From Actinokineospora fastidiosa (GTDB taxonomy: Bacteria; Actinomycetota; Actinomycetes; Mycobacteriales; Pseudonocardiaceae): a stretch of 64,000 nucleotides of DNA. The stretch is taken from NCBI RefSeq assembly GCF_014648415.1, contig NZ_BMRB01000001.1:1302001-1366000 (forward strand). Reading direction: 5' to 3'. This document shows positions 1 to 8,348 of this stretch, piece after piece. Position 1 is the first letter of the stretch. Every line of letters begins with the position of its first letter. The position numbers and the translations under genes are program-made. Below the pieces are notes generated by a model. It did no database searches and had not been told where the DNA came from. It saw only the letters and a program-made list of their open reading frames with translations.

Positions 1-2
1 GC

Positions 3-1139
3 CGGGCATGCCTGTACGCGGCGAACTGGCGGACGGTCACGCGGTTGGCCGGGCTGACCGGGGAGGCGAAGGGGCGTGAGTACCTGCCCACGCTCAGGCG
101 GACGCGGTCGGAGTGGTGGCGGGACCGGGTGCGGGTTCGCATGATCCCTGGTCAGGCCCCGGAGCAGTGGGAGCTGCGCGCGTCCGGATTGGCGCACTCG
201 TTCCGGGCTCGCTCGTGCCGGGTTCGCCAGGTCAAGCCGGGGATGATCGAACTGGACTTCGGGCACGCCGATCCGTTGGCGGCATCCCTGCCGGTTCCTG
301 AGCTGGCGGCGGCTGACTCGACGGTGGACCTGCGTCGGGTGGTCATCGGTCAGACCGAGACCGGCAAGCCGTGGGCGCTGCGGCTGCTCGGCGGCCAGTA
401 CCTCGGCGTGGGGGTGCAGGGTGCGGGCAAGGCGTCGGTGCTCTGGTCGCTGCTCTGGGCGCTCGCCCCGGCGATCAGGTCCGGCGCGGTGCAGGTGCTC
501 GGCATCGACCCCAAGGGCGGGATGGAGCTGGGCCAGGCCCCGGAGCTGTTCCACGGCGGGCCGGTCTACGGCAATGGCGCGGCGGCGGTGGAACTGCTGG
601 AGTCGGTCGCTGAGGAGGTGCGGGCTCGGGCGGTTCGGTTCCGGGGCATCCGGCGGGGTTGGTCGGCCGATAGTGGAGAACCGTTCTTGCTCCTGGTGCT
701 CGATGAGCTGGCGGACGTGATCGCCTACCAAACCGATCGCAAGCTCAAGGAGCGTGCACAGCTCGCGTTGCAGACGATCACCTCGCAAGGGCGGGCTCCG
801 GGCGTGGCTGTGCTGGCCCTGGTGCAGGACCCGCGCAAGGAGATCGTGCCCTTCCGCAACCTGTTCACCACCCGCATCGCCCTGCGCCTGGACGAGGCGG
901 CACAGGTGGACATGGTTCTTGGTGATGGCGTGCGGGCTCGTGGAGCCAACGCGCATGAGATCCCGGAAGCCACGCCCGGCGTCGCGTGGATCAAGGAAGA
1001 CGGCAAGCGTGACCCGGTGCGGGCGCGGGCCTTCCACATCACCGACACCAACATCATCGAGCTGCGGCACTACGTCACTGGAGGCTCGGCGGTCGTTCTG
1101 CCGTTCTCCCTGCGTCCGGACGGGGGTGCTGCGGCGTGA
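3..1139 (+). CDS. FtsK/SpoIIIE (TraB-like) DNA translocase, 5' end outside window
   Basis: This is an ATP-driven double-stranded DNA pump, the main transfer protein of AICEs, acting at the hyphal membrane. The reading frame is open to base 3, so the true start and any N-terminal membrane segments are probably upstream; the first in-window start is a TTG at 45. Counting from that TTG, a Walker A region reads GVQGAGKAS near residues 123-131 (the Ser is one place later than in the classical motif, as in this FtsK subfamily), and Walker B reads LLLVLDELAD near 214-223. The gene ends with a GTGA overlap onto the replication gene, which suggests coupled translation. A divisome FtsK is unlikely because of the small size and AICE neighbours. 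Confidence 0.82.
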   Translation, partial: RACLYAANWRTVTRLAGLTGEAKGREYLPTLRRTRSEWWRDRVRVRMIPGQAPEQWELRASGLAHSFRARSCRVRQVKPGMIELDFGHADPLAASLPVPELAAADSTVDLRRVVIGQTETGKPWALRLLGGQYLGVGVQGAGKASVLWSLLWALAPAIRSGAVQVLGIDPKGGMELGQAPELFHGGPVYGNGAAAVELLESVAEEVRARAVRFRGIRRGWSADSGEPFLLLVLDELADVIAYQTDRKLKERAQLALQTITSQGRAPGVAVLALVQDPRKEIVPFRNLFTTRIALRLDEAAQVDMVLGDGVRARGANAHEIPEATPGVAWIKEDGKRDPVRARAFHITDTNIIELRHYVTGGSAVVLPFSLRPDGGAAA

Positions 1140-2743
1140 GCATTGCACCGACACCGGTCACCAAGATTCGCGCCCCGCTCGCCGCTGACGTCATCACCGC
1201 CACCGCAGAGCAGTACGGCGTGTGCATCCGGCCCTTCACGATGGAAGTCGGCGACACCTCGACCGGGGCACTGCGCTACGTCGGCATCCCGTGCGGGTCG
1301 ACGGTCGAGAGCGTCTGCGGGCCTTGTGCGCGGAAGGCTCGGGCACTGCGGATGACTCAGTGCCGCGAGGGCTGGCACATGGCCGTTGAGCCCGTCGACG
1401 TGCGTCGTGACCCCTCGGATGAGCAGAAGGCGCTGTTGGAGCGGCGGGCTGATCTCGTCTCGGCTTACCAGCGGGCCGACGCAGCGGGGGATGTTGCCGC
1501 CGATGATCTGCGGGAGGACATCCGGGCGGTTGACGAGGAACTGCACGCCACGGGGGTCACCGGTCGGCTACCCCACCCGGACGGGCCTGGGGCGAAGACG
1601 GCTCCGAAGCGCTCGACCAGGCGAAGGCAGGACACCCCGAATCTGCCTCGGCGGCGGGTAGAGAAGCGCACGGTTGGCCGCGAGTACGCCGGGGGCTACC
1701 GGCCCTCGATGTTCGTCACCCTCACTTGCGACACCTACGGCCCAGTGCGTGAGGATGGCACGCCCCGCGACTTCGCCACCTATGACTATCGGCGGGCGGC
1801 TCGGGATGCGGTGCACTTCGCCTCGCTGGTCGATCGGTGGTGGCAGAACCTCCGGCGGGTCGTGAGCTGGGATGTGCAGTACTTCGCCACCGTGGAGCCT
1901 CAGAAGCGGGCTGCTCCGCATCTGCACACCGCGATCCGGGGCTCGGTGCCCCATGAAGTCATCCGGCAGGTCACTGCGGCCACCTACCTCCAAGTCTGGT
2001 GGCCTGCTCATGATCAGCTCACTTACGGCGACGGATGCCTTCCGGTCTGGGACGGAGAGCGGTTCGTGGACCCTGACGACCGGCGCCCGCTGACCCCGTG
2101 GGGTGAGGCTCTGGAGGCAGTGGAGGAACCGGCCCATGTCGCAAGGTTCGGGGCTCAGGTGCACTCCAAGGGCATCCTCGGCGGCACTGAAGAGGCCGGA
2201 CGCCATATCGGTTACCTGACCAAGTACCTCACCAAGTCGACCGGTGAGGTCGTCACCGCCGCGACCGGCCGGCAGCGCGAACACCACGAGCGCCTGCACG
2301 CCGAACTCGCGGTGACTCCCTGCTCGCCTCGGTGCGCGGTCTGGCTGCTCTACGGAGTCCAGCCGCTTGGGGTGACCTCGCGGACGACCCCAGGGCACTG
2401 CAAGGGCCGCGCCCACCGACGCTCGACACTCGGGTTGCCCGGTAAGCGGGTGCTGGTCTCGCGGAGGTGGTCCGGGAAGACGGTGGCTGAGCACAAGGCC
2501 GACCGGCGGGCGTTCGTGCTCTCGATGCTCGAAGGGGTCGGCATCAAGCCGACAGAGCGTGACCCGGCCCAGCTCGTCTGGCGCAAGCTCGCGCCAGGGG
2601 ACACCAACGCACCGCCCAGGGCGCATCTGCTCATGCACGCGATCTCGGAGCGGATCAGGTGGAGAGCTGAGTACGACTCCGCACTTCTTGCGGCCGGGGT
2701 AGCTCGGCCAGATGTTTCAGCAACTCAACCGCTAGCAGCCTGA
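1136..2743 (+). CDS. repSA: RepSA-like rolling-circle replication initiator of AICE
   Basis: The 535-residue protein starts at a GTG that overlaps the translocase stop. It carries rolling-circle initiator hallmarks: an HLH metal-binding pair near residue 262, inside a segment reading AAPHLHTAIRG, and a repeated tyrosine/lysine motif YLTKYLTK near 358-365 that supplies the catalytic tyrosine. An N-terminal cysteine-rich patch (CGSTVESVCGPCARKA) is typical of actinomycete plasmid and AICE initiators. It probably nicks the element's double-strand origin after excision so that the circular form can be copied. The origin itself is not evident here. The symbol reflects family resemblance to pSAM2 RepSA. 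Confidence 0.82.
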   Translation: MSIAPTPVTKIRAPLAADVITATAEQYGVCIRPFTMEVGDTSTGALRYVGIPCGSTVESVCGPCARKARALRMTQCREGWHMAVEPVDVRRDPSDEQKALLERRADLVSAYQRADAAGDVAADDLREDIRAVDEELHATGVTGRLPHPDGPGAKTAPKRSTRRRQDTPNLPRRRVEKRTVGREYAGGYRPSMFVTLTCDTYGPVREDGTPRDFATYDYRRAARDAVHFASLVDRWWQNLRRVVSWDVQYFATVEPQKRAAPHLHTAIRGSVPHEVIRQVTAATYLQVWWPAHDQLTYGDGCLPVWDGERFVDPDDRRPLTPWGEALEAVEEPAHVARFGAQVHSKGILGGTEEAGRHIGYLTKYLTKSTGEVVTAATGRQREHHERLHAELAVTPCSPRCAVWLLYGVQPLGVTSRTTPGHCKGRAHRRSTLGLPGKRVLVSRRWSGKTVAEHKADRRAFVLSMLEGVGIKPTERDPAQLVWRKLAPGDTNAPPRAHLLMHAISERIRWRAEYDSALLAAGVARPDVSATQPLAA

Positions 2744-2754
2744 CCAGGGGGAAC

Positions 2755-2949
2755 GTGATGAGGGAATCACTGAGCAAGCTGCTCACGATCGAAGAGCTGT
2801 CCGAGTACCTGAAGGTGCCAGTGCCGACGCTGTACCGGTGGCGGACTCAGGGCTACGGGCCGGTGGGGCGGCGGATGGGTCGGCATCTGCGGTACCGGGA
2901 GGACGACGTTCGCGCTTGGGTTGATGGGCTCGAACAGGCGGCGGCCTGA
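2755..2949 (+). CDS. xis: Excisionase, MerR/helix-turn-helix 17 type
   Basis: This is a 64-residue DNA-binding protein: residues 8-55 (LLTIEELSEYLKVPVPTLYR onward) form the winged helix-turn-helix seen in AICE and phage excisionases. It should bend the attachment site and bias the integrase toward excision. A purine-rich AGGGGGA precedes two adjacent possible starts, GTG at 2755 and ATG at 2758; I use the GTG but the ATG is equally likely. Its stop overlaps the integrase ATG by one base (TGATG), so xis and int form a translationally coupled pair. Confidence 0.85.
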   Translation: MMRESLSKLLTIEELSEYLKVPVPTLYRWRTQGYGPVGRRMGRHLRYREDDVRAWVDGLEQAAA

Positions 2950-4118
2950 TGGGGCGACCTTCGCTGCCGGTGGGCACGCATGGGGCTATCCGCTGCTATC
3001 GGCTCGGGCCGAAGCGGTACCGGGCGGTGACGGACTATCGGGACTATGACGGGAGGACTCGCCGGGTTGAGCGGACGGCGGCGTCTCGGACTGGGGCTGA
3101 GCAGCGCTTGAAGGAGGCTTTGCGGGATCGGGGCAGGACTTCCGGTGGTTCGGAGATCACGGCTGAGTCGAAGGTGGCCGTGGTGGCTGAGCAGTGGATG
3201 GCCAACATCCTTGAGGCGGTGGAGGACGGGCGGCGGTCTCCGGGGACGGCGGATGTGTACCGGGCTCGGTTGGACAAGCAAGTCCTTCCGGCCATCGGGG
3301 CTTTGCGGCTGCGGGAAGTCACCGTGTCACGGCTTGATCGGCTGGTGTCGGAGGTGCAGAAGCGGCATGGGAAGTCGACCGCCAAGACGACTCGGACCGT
3401 GTTGAGCGGGGTGCTCAAGCTGGCGGTGCGGCATGACGCGCTGTCGGTGAACCTTGTGGCCGGGGTGGGGCGCATCGAGGGCCAGGAGCAGGGCGTGGCC
3501 CAAGCGCTCACGCTGGAGCAGGCGGTGGAGCTGCGGGCCAAGATCGCGGCGCATCCGAAGGCGCGGATCTGGGACCTGCCGGACTTCACGGACATGATGT
3601 TGGCGACCGGGTTGCGCATCGGTGAGGCGTCGGCGGTGACGTGGGATGCGTTGGACCTGGTCAAGGGCACTGTTGAGGTTCGTGGGACGGTGATCCGGGA
3701 GAGGGGCAAGGGCTTGCGGATCAAGCCCAAGCCGAAGACCAAGAGCGGGTGGCGGACGCTGGAGCTGCCCTCCTGGGCCGTGGCGATGCTCAAGGCCCGG
3801 ATGCCGGAGGACGCCAAGCCGGATGACCCGGTGTTCCCGGCTCCGCTGGGCGGGCTGCGCGATCCGTCGAACAGCAACCATGACCTGCGGGTCGTGTTCG
3901 ATCACGCCGGGTACAAGTGGGTGACCAGCCACGTCTACCGCAAGACCGTCGCCACGCTGATGGATGAGTCCGGTCTGCCGGTGCGGGTGATCGCCGACCA
4001 GCTCGGGCACGCCAAGGTGTCCATGACCCAAGACGTCTACCTTGGGCGGAAGACTCGCAAAACGGGCGCGGCCAGCGTGCTGGAGGCCATCGAGAGTTCG
4101 GATCAATTCCGAGGGTAA
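2949..4118 (+). CDS. int: Tyrosine site-specific integrase of AICE
   Basis: This 389-residue recombinase carries the element into the tRNA-Lys gene just downstream. An N-terminal SAM-like arm/core-binding region (about 60-160) is followed by the catalytic domain. The catalytic set is visible: Arg in TGLRIGEA near residue 223, the HxxR box HVYR at 328-331, LGH at 352-354 and the nucleophilic Tyr near 364 in QDVYLG. All expected residues are present, so it looks active. It starts at an ATG overlapping the xis stop. A 7-bp stem hairpin (4119-4136) follows the stop directly. Codon use is looser than in chromosomal neighbours, as for the rest of the element. Confidence 0.92.
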   Translation: MGRPSLPVGTHGAIRCYRLGPKRYRAVTDYRDYDGRTRRVERTAASRTGAEQRLKEALRDRGRTSGGSEITAESKVAVVAEQWMANILEAVEDGRRSPGTADVYRARLDKQVLPAIGALRLREVTVSRLDRLVSEVQKRHGKSTAKTTRTVLSGVLKLAVRHDALSVNLVAGVGRIEGQEQGVAQALTLEQAVELRAKIAAHPKARIWDLPDFTDMMLATGLRIGEASAVTWDALDLVKGTVEVRGTVIRERGKGLRIKPKPKTKSGWRTLELPSWAVAMLKARMPEDAKPDDPVFPAPLGGLRDPSNSNHDLRVVFDHAGYKWVTSHVYRKTVATLMDESGLPVRVIADQLGHAKVSMTQDVYLGRKTRKTGAASVLEAIESSDQFRG

Positions 4119-4141
4119 ACCGAGGGTGGCCTCGGTGAACA

Positions 4142-4172
4142 CAAAGCCCCAGGTCGTTGACCTGGGGCTTTG
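4142..4172. terminator. Perfect 14-bp stem hairpin between int and tRNA-Lys
   Basis: Arms of 14 bases (4142-4155 and 4159-4172) are perfectly complementary around a 3-base loop. The hairpin sits directly after the tRNA-Lys 3' end (minus strand) and 24 bases after the int stop, so it can stop transcription from either side. There is no clear T-run on either side, as is usual for actinomycete terminators. Confidence 0.6.
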
Positions 4173-4220
4173 TGGGCCGCCTGGGGCTCGAACCCAGAAC
4201 CTACGGATTAAAAGTCCGCA
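4173..4220. other. Putative att core in the 3' half of tRNA-Lys
   Basis: In AICEs the identity segment shared by attL and attR is normally the 3' portion of the target tRNA, from the anticodon or T-arm to the discriminator. By that rule the core should lie in about 4173-4220. The matching copy at the other end of the element is outside the window, so the exact limits cannot be read. This is inference from int position and orientation. Confidence 0.5.
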
Positions 4221-4245
4221 GCTCTACCAATTGAGCTAACGGCCC
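4173..4245 (-). tRNA. tRNA-Lys (anticodon TTT), AICE integration site
   Basis: The minus strand folds into a complete cloverleaf: acceptor GGGCCGT pairs with GCGGCCC, discriminator A, D-arm TAGCTCAATTGGTAGAGC, anticodon loop CTTTTAA (anticodon TTT, Lys), and T-arm TTCTGGGTTCGAGCCCCAGG. CCA is not encoded. Its 3' end faces the integrase, so it is the likely attB gene; integration has left it intact. It lies 11 bases downstream of the stop of the minus-strand oxidoreductase gene, so it may be processed from that transcript. Confidence 0.95.
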
Positions 4246-4256
4246 GCGCCCTCATC

Positions 4257-7200
4257 CTAACGGGGTGCCGTGGCCAGCTCCGGGGCGGCTTGCAGGGTGG
4301 ACTGGAGGGCGGTCGTCGTCTCGCGGTAGCGGGTGATGGCGGCCTCCTTGATGTGCTCGTAGCCGCGGATCTCCTCCGGGGCCGCTGCCAGGGCGAGGAC
4401 CGTTGGCCGCGTCGACGGGGTCAGGTGGGTCAGGGCGTCGCGCATCATCGTCTTGTACTCGGTGATCAGGGCGCGCTCGGTCTTGCGGAGGGTGGCGTGG
4501 CCGAAGGGGTCGTACCACTTGCCTCGGACGGCCCGCATCGCGCGGAGGGTGCGGAAGGCGGGGCGGGCGGTGCGGCGGAGGGTGATCTTGCGGCGGAGGC
4601 CCATCGCGCGCAGCAGGGGTGGGTGGAGGGCGTAGGCGACCTGGGTGCCGGGGCCGAACACCGTCTCCGCCGAGGTGTCCGCCAGGTGCAGGCGGGCGAC
4701 CTCGTACTCGTCCTTGTACGCCATCAGCTTGTGCAGGCTCCGCGCGACCGCGGTGGCGATGTCCGGGTCGACGGCGGCCACCTCGCGGACGAAGGCCAGG
4801 TAGTCCTCGGCGTACGCCAGGTCCTGGTAGCCGACCAGGTCCGGCACGCGGATCTCCAGCAGGCGGCGGAGCTCGCCGGTGAAGTCGTCCAGCGGCAGGG
4901 GCTGGGGGACGGCTGCAGGCTCCGGCTCCGCGCCCGCCAGCCACGACGGGTCGGCGACCGCGGCTCGGCCCGCGTGGAAGGCGGTGATGGACATCTCGAC
5001 GCCCGTGCCGTTGAGGCGGATGGCCTCCTCGATCGCCGCCGCGGTGAGCGGGATCAGGCCCGACTGGTACGCCGCGCCGACGACCAGGAAGTTCGCCGCG
5101 ACCGTGGTGCCGAACAGGCGCTCGGCCAGGTCGAGCGCGTCGAACGCCTGCAGGGACGCCGTGCGCGCGGAGATCGCCGACAGGAGTTCGTCGCGGCCGG
5201 GGTAGCGGGCGCCGGTGTCGACGACCATCCGGCCGGTCGGCACCTCCGAGGTCGACACGACCGCCGCGGTCCGGGTCGGCGAGCAGCGGCCCAGGTTGAC
5301 CGGGGACGTCGCCGCCAGCGCGTCGAACACCAGGTACGCCGACGCGCCGGCTGCCGGGATCAGGCCCGGGTGGCCGGTCGGCTCCGCGGTGATCCGCAGG
5401 TGCGACACCACCGCGCCCGCCTTCTGCGACAGCCCGGTCTGGTCCAGCGCCCGCGCGTCGAGACCGCTGAGCAGGGCGGCGGTGGCCAGGACCTGGTTGA
5501 CGGTCACCACGCCCGTCCCGCCGATGCCGACCATCACCAGCTCGGCCGACGACGGCAGCGCGGGCTCGGGGACCGAGGGCACCGCCGCCAGCGACCGCCG
5601 CACCGGCTTGCCCGGGGTCACCGTCATGAACGACGGGCAGTCGCCCAGCAGGCAGGAGTAGTCCTTGTTGCAGGAGGTCTGGTCGATCTGCGTCTTGCGC
5701 CCGAACTCGGTATCCACCGGCTCGACGCTCAGGCAGTTCGACTTGCGCCCGCAGTCGCCGCAGCCCTCGCACACGGCCTCGTTGATGTAGACCCTGGTCA
5801 CCGGGTCGGGGGCCGTGCCGCGCTTGCGCTTGCGCCGCTTCTCCGCCGCGCACTCCTGGTCGTAGAGGATCACCGTCACGCCCGGCACCTCGCGCAGCTC
5901 GCGCTGGATCTCGTCCAGCCGGTCGCGGTGCGCGACGCGGACGCCGGGCGCCCACTTGACCCCGCGCGGGTACTTGCCGGGCTCGTCGGTGACCACGACC
6001 GTCCGCACGACGCCCTCGGCGTGCAGGAGGCGGGTGACGGCGGCCGGGTCGATGGAGCCGTCCGCGTGCTGGCCGCCCGTCATCGCGACGGCGGCGTTGT
6101 AGAGCAGCTTGAACGTGATGTTCGTGCCCGCCGCGACGGCCTGGCGCACGGCGAGGCTGCCGGAGTGGAAGAACGTGCCGTCGCCGAGGTTCTGGAAGAA
6201 GTGCCGGGTGCCGGTGAACGGCGCCGCGCCGACGAAGCTGACGCCCTCGCCGCCCATCTGCGTGAACCCGACGCTGCGGTCCATGAACGTGGTCATCGCG
6301 TGGCAGCCGATGCCCGCGCCCGCCAGCGACCCCTCGGGCAGCTCGGTCGAGCGGTTGTGCGGGCAGCCGGAGCAGAAGAACGGCGTGCGGTTGACCGGCG
6401 TCAGCGTGAGCGCGGGCGGCCGGGGCCGCTCGGGCAGCTCCGCGCCGACCCGCTCGGCCAGGAACCGGCCGAGGCCGGTGATCAGCCGGTCGGCCTCCAG
6501 CGCGCCGTGGACCGGGATCAGCGCGGAACCCCCCGGTCCCCGCTTCCCGTACACCGCTGGCCGGGACGCGCGGTCGAACAGCGCCTCCTTGACCAGCGTC
6601 TCGACGAACGCGCGCTTGTCCTCGACGACCACGATCTCGTCGAGGCCGTCGGCGAACTCGAACAGCGTCTCCCGGTCGATCGGGTGCACCATGCCCAGGC
6701 ACAGCAGCCGCACGCCGCGCCGCTCCAGCTCGGGCCCGGTCAGGCCCATGCGGTCGAGGGCGTCGCGCAGGGAGGCGTAGTTGTGGCCCGCCGCGATCAG
6801 CCCGAGCCGCGCGCCGTCGCCCGCGCCGCTGATCCGGTTGAGTCCGTTGGCCCGCGCGAACACCTCCGCCGCCGCGAGCCTGCCCTCCAGCACCTCGTGC
6901 TCCAGCGCGATGGCCTCGGGGATGCCGACGCCGGGCTTGTGCGTGGGCCGCCACGGCCGCCCGTTCCACTCGAACTCGGGAACGACCACCGACGGTCGGG
7001 CGGACAGGTCGACGATCTCGTACGCGTCGCCGATGTTGGTCACCACGGTGAACCCGACCCAGCTCCCGCAGAACCGGGACAGCTCGAACCCGTAGCGGCC
7101 CAGCCGGATCACGTCGGCGACGTCGACCGGGGAGAGCACCGGAAGGTACGACTCCGCCAGCGCCATCGCCGAGTTCGACGGCAGCGACGAGGACTTGCAC

Positions 7201-7652
7201 GCCGGGTCGTCACCGGCCACCACGAGGACGCCGCCGCGCGGGGTCGTGCCCATCCACGTGCCGTGCTTGAACGCGTCCACCGAGCGGTCCACGCCCGGCG
7301 CCTTGCCGTACCAGAGGCCGAACACGCCCTCGTACGACGGGTCCGGCAGCTGCGGGGCCAGCTGCGAGCCGTAGACCACGGTCGCGCCCAGCTCCTCGTT
7401 CACCCCGGGGATGAACTTGATGTCGTGCTCGGACAGCAGCGCGGCGTTGCGCTCCAGCACGAGGTCGAGCCCGGCCAGCGGGGAGCCGCGGTAGCCGGAG
7501 ACCAGCCCGGCCGTCTTCCAGCCGCGGGCGGCGTCGGCCCTGCGCTGCTCGACCAGCAGCCGACCGAGCGCCTGCACGCCGGTCATCGCGCCCACGCCGT
7601 CGGCCCGGCCCAGCACCTCCGCAGGGTGGTAGCCCGCCAGGAGCTGCGTCAT
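4257..7652 (-). CDS. Fused indolepyruvate ferredoxin oxidoreductase (IorA-IorB type)
   Basis: This 1131-residue enzyme oxidatively decarboxylates aryl or branched 2-oxo acids to acyl-CoA with reduction of ferredoxin. The N-terminal half is the IorA-like pyrimidine/TPP-binding part, with a TPP signature (TQMGGEGVSF) near the middle. A ferredoxin-like cysteine cluster (CEGCGDC, then CNKDYSCLLGDCP) follows near residue 620, and the C-terminal third is the IorB-like gamma domain. Fusion in one chain is usual in actinomycetes and proteobacteria. I chose the ATG at 7652 (MTQLL) because a GAGGT purine stretch precedes it, rather than an upstream frame extension. It is divergent from an Lrp/AsnC regulator that probably controls it. 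Confidence 0.88.
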   Translation of the reverse strand: MTQLLAGYHPAEVLGRADGVGAMTGVQALGRLLVEQRRADAARGWKTAGLVSGYRGSPLAGLDLVLERNAALLSEHDIKFIPGVNEELGATVVYGSQLAPQLPDPSYEGVFGLWYGKAPGVDRSVDAFKHGTWMGTTPRGGVLVVAGDDPACKSSSLPSNSAMALAESYLPVLSPVDVADVIRLGRYGFELSRFCGSWVGFTVVTNIGDAYEIVDLSARPSVVVPEFEWNGRPWRPTHKPGVGIPEAIALEHEVLEGRLAAAEVFARANGLNRISGAGDGARLGLIAAGHNYASLRDALDRMGLTGPELERRGVRLLCLGMVHPIDRETLFEFADGLDEIVVVEDKRAFVETLVKEALFDRASRPAVYGKRGPGGSALIPVHGALEADRLITGLGRFLAERVGAELPERPRPPALTLTPVNRTPFFCSGCPHNRSTELPEGSLAGAGIGCHAMTTFMDRSVGFTQMGGEGVSFVGAAPFTGTRHFFQNLGDGTFFHSGSLAVRQAVAAGTNITFKLLYNAAVAMTGGQHADGSIDPAAVTRLLHAEGVVRTVVVTDEPGKYPRGVKWAPGVRVAHRDRLDEIQRELREVPGVTVILYDQECAAEKRRKRKRGTAPDPVTRVYINEAVCEGCGDCGRKSNCLSVEPVDTEFGRKTQIDQTSCNKDYSCLLGDCPSFMTVTPGKPVRRSLAAVPSVPEPALPSSAELVMVGIGGTGVVTVNQVLATAALLSGLDARALDQTGLSQKAGAVVSHLRITAEPTGHPGLIPAAGASAYLVFDALAATSPVNLGRCSPTRTAAVVSTSEVPTGRMVVDTGARYPGRDELLSAISARTASLQAFDALDLAERLFGTTVAANFLVVGAAYQSGLIPLTAAAIEEAIRLNGTGVEMSITAFHAGRAAVADPSWLAGAEPEPAAVPQPLPLDDFTGELRRLLEIRVPDLVGYQDLAYAEDYLAFVREVAAVDPDIATAVARSLHKLMAYKDEYEVARLHLADTSAETVFGPGTQVAYALHPPLLRAMGLRRKITLRRTARPAFRTLRAMRAVRGKWYDPFGHATLRKTERALITEYKTMMRDALTHLTPSTRPTVLALAAAPEEIRGYEHIKEAAITRYRETTTALQSTLQAAPELATAPR

Positions 7653-7707
7653 CGACCTCACACCTCTCCACAAACACCGCACGCTTCCGGACAGACAATG
7701 CGACCTG

Positions 7708-7745
7708 CTGAGCGAAATGCAATACTCCGGCAGAGTAACTGAGCG
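7708..7745. promoter_or_regulatory. Candidate Lrp/AsnC operator between the oxidoreductase and its regulator
   Basis: Two direct copies of CTGAGCG (7708-7714 and 7739-7745) are spaced 31 bp, about three helical turns. Between them lies an inverted repeat TACTC-N5-GAGTA (7723-7737). The symmetric arrangement lies in the divergent intergenic region of an Lrp-family gene, where these octameric regulators usually bind. Binding is inferred. Confidence 0.45.
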
Positions 7746-7789
7746 GTTTGCTCAAAAGCGCGTCGACCAGCGCCCGGAGGTTGAGCAGG

Positions 7790-8275
7790 ATGGCCGACTG
7801 GAACCGCCTCGACCTGCGGGTCATCCGCGAGCTCGTGGCCAGCCCCCGGGTCGGCGTCACCGAACTGGCCCAGCGCCTCGGCGTCGCCCGCAACACCGCG
7901 CACGCCCGGGTCGCCCGGCTGGAGCGGCGCGGCGTCGTCGGCCAGCGCGGCCGCTCGGTCGACTACACCGCTCTCGGCGTCGAGGTGACCGCCTTCGTCA
8001 CCATCCAGGTCGCCCAGGGCAGGCTCAAGGGCGCCGTGGAGGACCTGGCCGCCCTGCCGTACGTGCTGGAGGCGCACGGCATCGCGGGCGACGGCGACCT
8101 GCTCGTCCGGGTGGCCGCGCGCAACACCCGCCACCTGCACGAGGTGATCAACGGCGTGCTCGCCTGCCGGGGCGTCATCCGCAGCACCACGGCCGTCGCC
8201 ATGACCGAGCAGATCGCCTACCGCGTTGCCCCGCTGCTCGACGACCTGGAGCGGACGTCGCCGGAGCCCGAGTGA
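7790..8275 (+). CDS. Lrp/AsnC family transcriptional regulator
   Basis: The 161-residue protein has an AsnC-type helix-turn-helix (residues about 5-50, including VGVTELAQRLGVARNTAHAR) and a C-terminal RAM/ligand domain (about 65-145). The start MADWNRLD at 7790 is set by a GGAGG about 11 bases upstream. Lrp regulators sense amino acids or 2-oxo acids. Its divergent position from the indolepyruvate oxidoreductase suggests that it ties that pathway to aromatic or branched-chain amino acid supply. Confidence 0.88.
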   Translation: MADWNRLDLRVIRELVASPRVGVTELAQRLGVARNTAHARVARLERRGVVGQRGRSVDYTALGVEVTAFVTIQVAQGRLKGAVEDLAALPYVLEAHGIAGDGDLLVRVAARNTRHLHEVINGVLACRGVIRSTTAVAMTEQIAYRVAPLLDDLERTSPEPE

Positions 8276-8348
8276 GTTTCACGAAAACCCCACACGCGCG
8301 CCCGCGCGGCGGGTAACCTCCGCCGCAACAGGGGCGGAAGGGAAGCGG

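Larger units (their letters stand above)
1..4172 (+). mobile_element. Right end of an actinomycete integrative and conjugative element (AICE)
   Basis: Four plus-strand genes in tight order (FtsK/TraB-like translocase, RepSA-like initiator, MerR-type excisionase, tyrosine integrase) end 54 bp from the 3' end of a tRNA-Lys gene. This is the pSAM2-type AICE gene order: translocase for double-stranded DNA transfer, rolling-circle replication, then xis-int next to the attachment tRNA. Codon third positions are visibly less G/C-saturated here than in the chromosomal genes after 4257, which fits horizontal origin. The element continues beyond the left edge, so its other attachment site, transfer and spread genes and regulators are not visible. 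The right boundary is inferred to lie within or just beside the tRNA 3' part. Confidence 0.85.

Noticed and set aside
4290-7742. A 1150-codon open frame on the plus strand opposite the oxidoreductase gene
   Set aside because: It is a shadow of the minus-strand gene caused by G/C-rich third positions; the product is low-complexity Arg/Gly/Val and has no domain.
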